Assembly (NCBI GenBank): GCA_937919435.1
Contig: CALFRR010000011.1
Span: 1-21,357, forward strand
Reading direction: 5' to 3'
Origin: an uncultured Alphaproteobacteria bacterium
GTDB lineage: Bacteria; Pseudomonadota; Alphaproteobacteria; Rhizobiales; Ancalomicrobiaceae
DNA length: 21,357 nt
Numbering within the stretch: position 1 is the first letter of the stretch; each line of letters opens with the position of its first letter. Positions 15,787-21,357 of this stretch are shown here, piece after piece. A program made the translations under genes and the position numbers. The notes below the pieces were generated by a model. It was not told the origin of the DNA, searched no databases, and saw nothing but the letters and a program-made list of their open reading frames with translations.

Positions 15787-16488
15787 TCAGGACGACTTCT
15801 GGCCGTACCAGGCACGCGGTCCGTGCTTGCGTTGATGGTGGTAGTCGAGGACGTAGTCTTCGACCGGAGCCGCCTGCGGATCGATCGCGACCGTCGCGCT
15901 GGCGATTCTGGCGATCTCCTCGAGGAAGACGGCGTTCATCACCGCATCCCCGGCGGACTTGCCCCAGGTGAAGGGACCGTGACCGGCGACGAGCACCATC
16001 GGCCGGGTCATCGGATCGGAACCGCCGAACCGGCGGACGATCGCTTCGCCCGTCTCGCCCTCGTAGTCGCGCGTCACCTCCTCCGCGGTGAGCGGCAGGG
16101 TGAGCGGCACCGGACCGTGGCAGTAGTCGGCGTGGGTCGTCCCGAAGCACGGGATCTCGCGACGCGCCTGCGCCCAGGCCACCGCATGGGCCGAATGGGT
16201 GTGGGCGACGCCACCGATCGTCGGAAAGGCGCGGTAGAGAACCAGATGGGTCTTGGTGTCGGTCGACGGATTGAGATCTCCCTCGACCTTCTCTCCCGTG
16301 GCGAGATCGACGACGACCAGCTTGTCCGGGGTCAGCGCCTCGTAGCGCACTCCCGACGGCTTGATCACCACGAGACCGCTCTCCCGATCGATCGCCGAGA
16401 CGTTGCCCCAGGTGTGGACCACGATCCTGCGGCGATCGAGCTCGAGATTGGCCTCGCACACGGCCTCGCGAAGGGACTTCGAAATCAT
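15787..16488 (-). CDS. araD: L-ribulose-5-phosphate 4-epimerase
   Basis: Class II aldolase-fold zinc enzyme converting L-ribulose-5-phosphate to D-xylulose-5-phosphate, 233 residues (E. coli AraD 231). Visible are the substrate-binding Asn29 (TWGNVSAID) and KPSGV (43-47), NPSTDTKTHL (73-82), zinc ligands His96 and His98 (AHTHSAHA) and His170 (VAGHGPFTWG), and the general-acid region TTHADYCHG (117-125). It ends with a Tyr-rich tail (WYGQ), as is usual. The start at 16488 carries GAGAGG 7 nt upstream. It lies between araB (59-nt gap with a very stable hairpin) and araA (37-nt gap). The presence of all three enzymes makes 4-epimerase the safe reading over the related L-fuculose-phosphate aldolase. 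Confidence 0.95.
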   Translation of the reverse strand: MISKSLREAVCEANLELDRRRIVVHTWGNVSAIDRESGLVVIKPSGVRYEALTPDKLVVVDLATGEKVEGDLNPSTDTKTHLVLYRAFPTIGGVAHTHSAHAVAWAQARREIPCFGTTHADYCHGPVPLTLPLTAEEVTRDYEGETGEAIVRRFGGSDPMTRPMVLVAGHGPFTWGKSAGDAVMNAVFLEEIARIASATVAIDPQAAPVEDYVLDYHHQRKHGPRAWYGQKSS

Positions 16489-16512
16489 CGTCGAACCTCT
16501 CGGGGGTGGAAG

Positions 16513-16538
16513 GCCCGGGCGGGTTCGCCCGCCCGGGC
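16513..16538 (-). other. Very stable tetraloop hairpin between araB and araD
   Basis: GCCCGGGCGGG (16513-16523), TTCG, CCCGCCCGGGC (16528-16538): a perfect 11-bp all-GC stem with a 4-nt loop (CGAA in the transcript). It starts 9 nt after the araB stop. It lacks a U-tract. It likely marks a partial stop or 3'-exonuclease barrier that sets AraB apart from AraD/AraA levels (inference). Confidence 0.75.
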
Positions 16539-16547
16539 GCTCGCGCC

Positions 16548-18203
16548 TCAGGCCCGGCCGGCCGGCCGGGCATCGGTCTCGGCGAAGCGGGCGAGCCGCT
16601 CGCGCCGTTCGTAGAGCGCGCGATAGGCGGCCGCCGCCTTCGGATCCGGCACGTATTCGGTGAGGATCCCGCTCTTCATCGCCTGCTTGGCGGCTTCCGC
16701 CGACTGATGGCATCCCGCCACCGCCGCCGCGAACACCGCCGCGCCACGGGCGCAGCATTCCTCGGACTCCACCACCGCGATCGGTCGGTCGAGCACGTCG
16801 GCGCAGATCTGGACCGTCAACGGCGACTTCTGCGGAATGCCGCCGAGCACCACGATCTTCTTCACCTCGATGCCTTCCTCGACGAACCGGTCGACGATGG
16901 AGCGAGTGCCGTAGGCGGTCGCCTCGATCAGCGCCCGGTAGATCGACGGCGCGGTCGAGCCGAGGTGCAACCCGACGATCGCCGCCTTCAGCCGCTGATC
17001 GGCGTCCGGTGTGCGCCGCCCGTTGAACCAGTCGAGCGCGATCTCGCCGCCGCCGCCCGGCGGCAATTTCGCCGCCGCCTCGCCCAGCGCCTTGAGGATC
17101 GTCGCGCCCCGTTCCGGCGAGGTGTCGCCCCAGGCGAGCAGATTGCGGAACCAGGCGAAGACGTCGCCGAACGACGACTGTCCCGCCTCGAAGCCGATGT
17201 AGCCGGGCAGAACGCTGTCGGGGACCTGACCGCAGATGCCGGCGACCAGGGTCGAGCCGACGCTCTCCGGCGGCGCCACCAGGATGTCGCAGGTCGAGGT
17301 ACCCATCACCCGGGCGAGCTCGTAGGGTTCGAGACCGGCGCCGACCGCACCCATGTGGCAGTCGAAGGCCCCGACCGCCACCGCGATTCCCTCGGGCAGA
17401 CCGAAGTTCGCCGCCCACTCCGCCGACAGCCGGCCGGCCGGCTGGTCGGCCGCGACCGGGTCCGCGTAGAGCGGATACGGCAGTTTCGTCAGCAGCGGAT
17501 CGAGCTTGGCATAGAACTCGGGCCCCGGCAGGCCACCCCATTCGGGATGCCACAACGCCTTGTGGCCGGCGGCGCAACGGCCGCGGACGATCTTCGTCGG
17601 ATCGGTGACGCCGCAGATCAGGGCAGGGATCCAGTCGCAGCACTCGACCCAGGTGGCGACCGCCGCGGCGACCTTCGGGCTCACCCGATGGATGTGGAGA
17701 ATCTTCGCCCAGAACCATTCGGACGAGTAGATGCCGCCGACGTATCGCGTGTAGTCGGTGATCTCGCCGGAATGGCAGAGCCTATTGATCTCCTCCGCCT
17801 CGTCGACCGCGGTGTGGTCCTTCCACAGCACACAGAGCGCGTTCGCGTCGTCGGCGAATTCCGGGTGATAGGCGAGCGGCCGGCCGTCGGCGGCCATCGG
17901 GATCGGCGACGAACCAGTGGTGTCGACACCGATGCCGACCACCGTCTTCGCCTTGTCCGGCGCCTGTGCGACGACCCCACGGACCGCCTGCGTCATCGCC
18001 TCGGCGTGGTCGAGCGGGTGCTGGCGATACTGCTGCCGTCCGGCATCGCACCACCGGCCTTCCGCCCAACGCGGATAATCGACCACCTTGCGGGCGATCT
18101 CGCTCCCGTCCGCCGCGCGGAACAGGACGGCACGAACACTGTCGGAACCGAAGTCGAGCCCGACGACATGAGCGTCGTCACGGGCCACCGAACCCTGAGC
18201 CAT
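16548..18203 (-). CDS. araB: L-ribulokinase
   Basis: FGGY-family sugar kinase phosphorylating L-ribulose at O5 with ATP, 551 residues (E. coli 566). Ribulokinase hallmarks are clear: GLDFGSDSVRA (about 15-25), GIGVDTTGSSP, LWKDHTA, GGIYSSEWFWAKI, GRCAAGHKALWH, GAFDCHMGAVGAG, MGTSTCDI, GFEAGQSSFGDVFAWF, DWFNGRRTPDADQRL and VLGGIPQKSPL. These match E. coli AraB closely throughout. The start at 18203 is preferred over the ATG at 18371, which lies upstream of the predicted promoter; a GGAAGG site precedes 18203. It is first in araB-araD-araA and divergent from araC. Its promoter bears the AraC-type operator, with a leader of about 138 nt that includes a stem-loop. Confidence 0.96.
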   Translation of the reverse strand: MAQGSVARDDAHVVGLDFGSDSVRAVLFRAADGSEIARKVVDYPRWAEGRWCDAGRQQYRQHPLDHAEAMTQAVRGVVAQAPDKAKTVVGIGVDTTGSSPIPMAADGRPLAYHPEFADDANALCVLWKDHTAVDEAEEINRLCHSGEITDYTRYVGGIYSSEWFWAKILHIHRVSPKVAAAVATWVECCDWIPALICGVTDPTKIVRGRCAAGHKALWHPEWGGLPGPEFYAKLDPLLTKLPYPLYADPVAADQPAGRLSAEWAANFGLPEGIAVAVGAFDCHMGAVGAGLEPYELARVMGTSTCDILVAPPESVGSTLVAGICGQVPDSVLPGYIGFEAGQSSFGDVFAWFRNLLAWGDTSPERGATILKALGEAAAKLPPGGGGEIALDWFNGRRTPDADQRLKAAIVGLHLGSTAPSIYRALIEATAYGTRSIVDRFVEEGIEVKKIVVLGGIPQKSPLTVQICADVLDRPIAVVESEECCARGAAVFAAAVAGCHQSAEAAKQAMKSGILTEYVPDPKAAAAYRALYERRERLARFAETDARPAGRA

Positions 18204-18254
18204 GTTTCCTTCCCTCCCGGCCGGTGGAAACTCTCGATTTCCCCGGCTTCTCTG

Positions 18255-18281
18255 GAGCGACCGACGTCCGGGCGGTCGCTC
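18255..18281 (-). other. Stem-loop in the araB leader
   Basis: GAGCGACCG (18255-18263), a 9-nt loop, CGGTCGCTC (18273-18281): a perfect 9-bp stem within the predicted araB 5' leader, about 50 nt before the ATG. There is no U-tract directly after it. It could influence leader stability or translation; nothing more can be said. Confidence 0.5.
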
Positions 18282-18326
18282 GACAACCACCTGACGCGGC
18301 ACTGATATTTTTTTAAGCCGTTGGCG

Positions 18327-18355
18327 TTGTTCGCTTAGCCGAGGCGGACTATAGT
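18327..18355 (+). promoter_or_regulatory. Candidate araC promoter
   Basis: TTGTTC (18327-18332), a 17-bp spacer and TATAGT (18350-18355) on the plus strand. The -10 lies in the 8-bp palindrome ACTATAGT (18348-18355), so the same bases can serve as -10 for araB on the other strand. Transcription from here would give araC a leader of about 35 nt that runs through the AraC operator. The predicted araC and araB -10 boxes overlap, so the two promoters should compete. Confidence 0.5.
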
Positions 18356-18412
18356 CTTGCCGATGGTCCACCCAAAGGGGCGATCCGGCTTTTTACATGG
18401 ATGATTCTGTCG
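18348..18412 (-). promoter_or_regulatory. AraC-type operator and promoter for araBDA
   Basis: On the minus strand the first half-site CGAC-AGAATCA-TCCATG (18412-18396) and a second, AAGC-CGGATCG-CCCCTT (18391-18375), are 21 bp apart, as in E. coli araI1/araI2. The second overlaps a weak -35 (TTTGGG, 18376-18371) by 2 bp. A 17-bp spacer leads to -10 TATAGT (18353-18348). Two conserved cores align with E. coli without gaps: TCCAT in the first half-site and AGC in the second. A weak -35 overlapped by the proximal half-site is typical of AraC activation. The first half-site also covers the araC start codon. Confidence 0.75.
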
Positions 18413-19356
18413 TCTCCACCTCGACCCCCGACCAGGTCGAGAGCATCATCCGCCGCCTTTCGCTACTTCAGACGGGCACCGAGCGCTCGCCCGATCCGGA
18501 GGTTGCACCACTCTTTCCCGGATTCCACTTCGACACGCGGCTGGTCGCCGGCATCACTCCGATCGAGCGCGACGGCCCGCTCGACTTCGGCATCTCCCGC
18601 CCCGACGGCATGCAGGGCTGGATCGTCAACCTGACCGTCAAGGGCGTCGGTCTCGTCCACGACGGGCGCAGCCGTTTCCGGGTCGAACCCGGCGACCTCG
18701 TGCTGTTTCCGCCCGGCGCGATCCACGACTACGGCCGCGCCCCCGACGCCGGCGAATGGTGGCATCGCTGGATCTACTTCCAGCCGCGGGCCTCGTGGAT
18801 TCCCTGGCTCTCCTGGCGCGATGCGCAGGCCGGTCTGTTCGTCCAGCGCCGCCGCGACGGCGATCTCGCGGAAGTGCTCGACGGCCTGTTCGCCGAGGTC
18901 GCCGGCTGGTCGGCCAACACCGATCTGCTGTCGCTCGAGCTGGCGATGAACATCCTCGAAAGGATCATCCTGCTCTGCGCCAAGAACGACCGGGCCCGGG
19001 TGCGCACCGACCGGTTCGACGAGCGGCTGCTGATGGCCTGCAAGTTCATGACCGACAATCTGCACCGGCCGCTGAGCGTCGCCGAGATCGCCCAGGCGGT
19101 CTGCCTGTCGCCCTCGCGCCTCGCCCACCTGTTCTCCCAGACCCTCGGCCGATCGATCCTGAAGTGGCGCGAGGAACAGCTGATCCAGTTCGCCTGCCAG
19201 CTGCTGCTGGTCTCGCCGAGCCCGATCAAGCAGATCGCCGCCCAGGTCGGCTTCGAGGACCCGCTCTATTTCAGCCGGGTCTTCCGCCGCTACACCGGCC
19301 GCTCCCCACGCGCCTTCCGCGCCCACCACGGCCGCCCCGCCCCGGTGGAGCACTGA
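18397..19356 (+). CDS. araC: Arabinose operon regulator AraC
   Basis: Arabinose-responsive activator/repressor, 319 residues. It aligns with E. coli AraC without gaps over the first part at a constant offset of +30. Residues lining the arabinose pocket in E. coli are retained: Pro8, Thr24, Arg38, Tyr82, His93 and Trp95 correspond to Pro38, Thr54, Arg68, Tyr112, His123 and Trp125. The cupin domain spans about 40-195. The double helix-turn-helix domain spans about 208-310, with VCLSPSRLAHLFSQTLG and VGFEDPLYFSRVFRRYTG. The extra 30 N-terminal residues are unusual because this arm carries the arabinose switch. No other start codon is available before the homology begins. The ATG lacks a well-placed ribosome site (AGGGG is 16 nt away) and lies inside the operator. 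Divergent from araB as in enterobacteria. Confidence 0.93.
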   Translation: MDDSVVSTSTPDQVESIIRRLSLLQTGTERSPDPEVAPLFPGFHFDTRLVAGITPIERDGPLDFGISRPDGMQGWIVNLTVKGVGLVHDGRSRFRVEPGDLVLFPPGAIHDYGRAPDAGEWWHRWIYFQPRASWIPWLSWRDAQAGLFVQRRRDGDLAEVLDGLFAEVAGWSANTDLLSLELAMNILERIILLCAKNDRARVRTDRFDERLLMACKFMTDNLHRPLSVAEIAQAVCLSPSRLAHLFSQTLGRSILKWREEQLIQFACQLLLVSPSPIKQIAAQVGFEDPLYFSRVFRRYTGRSPRAFRAHHGRPAPVEH

Positions 19357-19608
19357 GAGAGCGGTCATTTGCTCCGGCCCCGCATCCCACCGGCTCCGCA
19401 CGACAGCCGAGGCATCACGAGACCCACGGAGTCGCCCCCTCTCCCGTCGTCCCCGGCCGGAGAGAAACGGAGGGGAAGGGGCGCCGGCCGGCGATTGCGC
19501 CGATCGAAGCGCCGCCCCGGGTGCCCTTCCCTCGCCTTCGGCTGGCCGGGTCCGACGGGAGAGAGCACGGCGCGCGAGTTCCGCACGAACTCCGAACCGG
19601 CACCCCCG
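19357..19608. other. Convergent gap between araC and the LysR gene
   Basis: This holds no credible gene; the short frames here are low-complexity Arg/Pro/Gly-rich. GGGAAGGG (19473-19480) and CCCTTCCC (19524-19531) could close a large GC-rich stem-loop, and CCGG-rich repeats lie inside. No U-tract is present, so the two converging transcripts may rely on Rho or bidirectional structure. The sequence style resembles dispersed GC-rich intergenic repeats of Rhizobiales genomes, which cannot be confirmed from one window. Confidence 0.35.
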
Positions 19609-20631
19609 TCACGCCTCCCCACGCGCGGCGAGACGGGCGGCGTGCTGCTCGCGCACCAGATCGTAGAGAATCCGCGCCGCCGGCGAGAGCGGCCGCCCCT
19701 TCACCCGGACGAGGCCGTAGGGCTCGATCGGGATCGGCTCGGCCAGCGACAGGGTGCGGAACGCGCCGGTGCCGAGGAACATTTCGGCGACCGGTTCGGC
19801 GATCGGCGCGATCGCGTCGGTCCGGGCGACCAGCACCATCATCATCAGGATCGAGGCGGAGGCGATCACCCGGCTCGGCGCCGACAGGCCGTGGCGCATC
19901 AGCATGGTCTCGACCGAGCGCCGGAGCTGCGAGCCGCGCGGCTGCAGCACCCATTCCCGATCGACCAGATCGATCGGCCGGACGCCCGAGCGCTCGGCCA
20001 GCGGATGATCGCGCCGGACCATCATCACCACCCGTTCGGCGGCGATCTCCTCGTAGTCGAACGGCTCCGGATCGAAGCCGACGGGCACCCGGGCGATGAC
20101 GAAGTCGAGCTTCGAGGCGAGCAGCCGCGACACCAGCACGTCGCTCGCCTCGACGTCGATCGTCACCTGCAGGCCGGAGAGCCGGGCGCGGGCGGCGGTC
20201 ACCGCCTCGGTCACCATCTCCACCGCCGGCGCCATCACCGCCCCGATCGAGGCGGAACCGCCGGTGCCCGACTTCAGTGCGGCGATCTCCTCGCCGGCCT
20301 GCCCGAGTTCCGACATCACCGTCCGGGTCCGCCGGATCAGCGCCTCGCCGTACCAGTTCGGCTCGATGCCGCGCGGCAGCCGGTCGAACAGCGAGACCCC
20401 GACGATCCCCTCGATCTCCGCGAGCATCTTGGAGGCCGCCGGCTGCGACAGCCCGAGTTCGACCGCGGCCCGATTGAGCTTGCGGTGATCGTCGAGCGCC
20501 ACGAGCAGCTGGAGATGACGCAGTTTCAGGCGGGTCAGTGTCAGCCGCTCGATCGCCGCCGGACGGATCGGCCCTCCGCCGTGCGGTCGTTCCGCCGAGC
20601 GCTCACCACCCGGGACGTCGTCGACGATCAT
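19609..20631 (-). CDS. LysR-family regulator, GbpR-like, divergent from chvE
   Basis: LysR-type transcriptional regulator, 340 residues. The winged helix-turn-helix occupies about 37-96 (LRHLQLLVALDDHRKLNRAA, then LGLSQPAASKMLAEIE and LFDRLPRG). A linker helix follows, then a periplasmic-binding-like effector domain from about 123. The start at 20631 is preferred over the ATG at 20694 because GAGAGGAG lies 8 nt before it. Its position divergent from a ChvE-type gene is that of GbpR, the galactose/arabinose-responsive regulator of chvE in Agrobacterium and Azospirillum. The fit is good, but other sugar-responsive LysR proteins look similar. It converges on araC and is likely autoregulated through sites in the 575-bp divergent region. 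Confidence 0.85.
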   Translation of the reverse strand: MIVDDVPGGERSAERPHGGGPIRPAAIERLTLTRLKLRHLQLLVALDDHRKLNRAAVELGLSQPAASKMLAEIEGIVGVSLFDRLPRGIEPNWYGEALIRRTRTVMSELGQAGEEIAALKSGTGGSASIGAVMAPAVEMVTEAVTAARARLSGLQVTIDVEASDVLVSRLLASKLDFVIARVPVGFDPEPFDYEEIAAERVVMMVRRDHPLAERSGVRPIDLVDREWVLQPRGSQLRRSVETMLMRHGLSAPSRVIASASILMMMVLVARTDAIAPIAEPVAEMFLGTGAFRTLSLAEPIPIEPYGLVRVKGRPLSPAARILYDLVREQHAARLAARGEA

Positions 20632-20771
20632 CCGATCCGCTCCTCTCCGGGCCGTCGTCCCCGCTGCGGACGATCCACCGGCCCACCCCGTCACCGGCTC
20701 GTTCTGTCATACCGAAAGCGAGATCACGCAAGGTCCGATCCACACCGCCATGAGGTGCATTTGCTACTTTG

Positions 20772-20796
20772 GTATCGAAGCAAATGTTGCCGATAC
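20772..20796. promoter_or_regulatory. Candidate LysR operator in the divergent region
   Basis: GTATCG (20772-20777) and CGATAC (20791-20796) are separated by 13 bp. They enclose a second inverted repeat, GCAA-ATG-TTGC (20780-20790), giving a nested, almost palindromic 25-bp site. Size and dyad symmetry fit a LysR recognition site. It lies 140 bp upstream of the LysR start and about 410 bp before chvE, in an AT-richer stretch. The rest of 20632-21206 holds no gene. Confidence 0.5.
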
Positions 20797-21027
20797 AGGT
20801 CGATTCTCCTGGTCCGCTTTCGCTGCCCCTTCCGGACGCCTTCGAAAGTCGTCGCGAAGCCGCTCCGCCACGATCCCTCCCTGGACTATCAACGCTCTGA
20901 CACGTTTTGTCTATTCGATCCGGGCAGGGTTCGCCGGACGGATCCTCCCGCCTGCTCGCCGATGTTGTGCCCCGCCTCGTCGGCGCATCGAAAGTCGATG
21001 GCAGAATTTTGAAGGTATTCCAATTTC

Positions 21028-21059
21028 GATATGGATATCCGTCATCTGTTCATTTGACA
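21028..21059 (+). promoter_or_regulatory. Palindrome and -35 box upstream of chvE
   Basis: GATAT-GG-ATATC (21028-21039) is a 12-bp palindrome in the most AT-rich part of the gap. It lies 14 bp before a consensus -35, TTGACA (21054-21059). No good -10 is seen 16-18 bp further on (GAAGGT-like), as expected if an activator such as the LysR protein is required. Position relative to chvE (about 150 bp from the ATG) is reasonable. Confidence 0.45.
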
Positions 21060-21097
21060 GACCCCGAGACGGGTCGGAAGGTCCGGCTACGACGTGA

Positions 21098-21123
21098 CCG
21101 ATGTCGCAGTGAACGAACATCGG
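21098..21123 (+). other. Stem-loop in the chvE leader
   Basis: CCGATGT (21098-21104) and ACATCGG (21117-21123) form a 7-bp stem with a 12-nt loop in the predicted chvE 5' leader. No U-tract follows. Role unknown. Confidence 0.4.
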
Positions 21124-21206
21124 AAGTCGGATGGAGGTCGGACGGCGGCTCGTCGGAGACGAACCGACAGCGGTCCACCAACGAGAAGTCAGGGGAGAAA
21201 ACGACG

Positions 21207-21357
21207 ATGAAGTTTCTCACGACGGCCGTGACCGCGGCGGCCCTCGGCCTCGCCGCGATGGTCACCAGCGCTCCCGCAGCGGAGAAGGGTTACGTTGGCG
21301 TGTCGATGCCGACGAAGTCTTCGGCGCGGTGGATCGACGACGGGAACAACATGGTGA
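21207..21357 (+). CDS. chvE: ChvE-type periplasmic sugar-binding protein (5' end only)
   Basis: Only the first 50 codons are in the window. A signal peptide (MKFLTTAVTAAALGLAAMVTSAPAA, cleavage near Ala-Glu at 25-26) precedes KGYVGVSMPTKSSARWIDDGNNMV. This is nearly the N-terminus of mature Agrobacterium ChvE, the galactose/arabinose/glucose-binding protein that feeds the GguAB importer and, in Agrobacterium, the VirA sensor. AGGGGAG stands about 10 nt before the ATG. gguA and gguB would be expected beyond the right edge. The MPTKSSARWIDDGNN block is distinctive enough for the assignment despite the truncation. Confidence 0.88.
   Translation, partial: MKFLTTAVTAAALGLAAMVTSAPAAEKGYVGVSMPTKSSARWIDDGNNMV

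Noticed and set aside
18204..18371. Upstream extension of araB to an ATG at 18371
   Set aside because: It would start upstream of the predicted -10 box and add 56 residues absent from ribulokinases; 18203 has a good ribosome site.
19365..19622. Small frame between araC and the LysR gene
   Set aside because: Low-complexity GC-rich translation typical of intergenic repeat DNA, with no ribosome site and no family similarity.
1..21357. CRISPR arrays, insertion sequences, tRNA or rRNA genes, phage or defence genes
   Set aside because: No spaced direct repeats, transposase or integrase motifs, or cloverleaf-like sequences were found on either strand by reading; all genes belong to known metabolic, transport or regulatory families.

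Overview
The window is GC-rich, densely packed chromosomal DNA. It most likely comes from an alphaproteobacterium of the Hyphomicrobiales (Rhizobiales). The clues are a ChvE-type sugar-binding protein divergent from a LysR regulator, a heterotetrameric sarcosine oxidase operon, and the pervasive G/C third-position bias that creates very long spurious antisense reading frames. The genus is not determinable from sequence alone. No mobile element, CRISPR array, tRNA or rRNA was seen.

Layout, left to right. (1) 1-4408, minus strand: soxB-soxD-soxA, three of the four subunits of sarcosine oxidase; soxA runs off the left edge. An 18-bp palindrome sits between the -35 and -10 of the likely soxB promoter. 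(2) 4636-9416, minus: ytfQ-ytfR-ytfT-yjfF, a complete ABC importer of the galactofuranose/arabinose type, ending in a hairpin. (3) 9417-10331: a long non-coding stretch with an AraC-type operator and promoter pointing at ytfQ, plus the pta terminator. (4) 10332-13743, minus: ackA-pta, the acetate/acetyl-phosphate/acetyl-CoA node. (5) 13744-14342: the ackA upstream region, rich in TTTGCG motifs, and the araA terminator. (6) 14343-18203, minus: araB-araD-araA, the complete isomerase route from L-arabinose to D-xylulose-5-phosphate. (7) 18397-19356, plus: araC, divergent from araB as in Escherichia coli. (8) 19609-20631, minus: a GbpR-like LysR regulator. (9) 21207 to the right edge, plus: the start of chvE, a second sugar-binding protein.

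How it works together. The centre and right of the window read as an L-arabinose (possibly also galactose) utilisation region. The YtfQRT-YjfF importer and the AraBDA enzymes are separated by ackA-pta. They share a near-identical operator of about 34 bp that lines up, half-site by half-site with a 21-bp repeat, with the E. coli araI1-araI2 arrangement. In both copies it lies at exactly the same distance from a -10 box. I infer that the AraC encoded here activates both operons and represses itself, because its own start codon lies inside the operator. Acetyl-phosphate made by a phosphoketolase from arabinose-derived xylulose-5-phosphate would give AckA-Pta a place in the same pathway, but no phosphoketolase gene is in the window. 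The ChvE/LysR pair at the right edge is a second sugar-sensing and uptake system next door. The sarcosine oxidase operon is metabolically unrelated.
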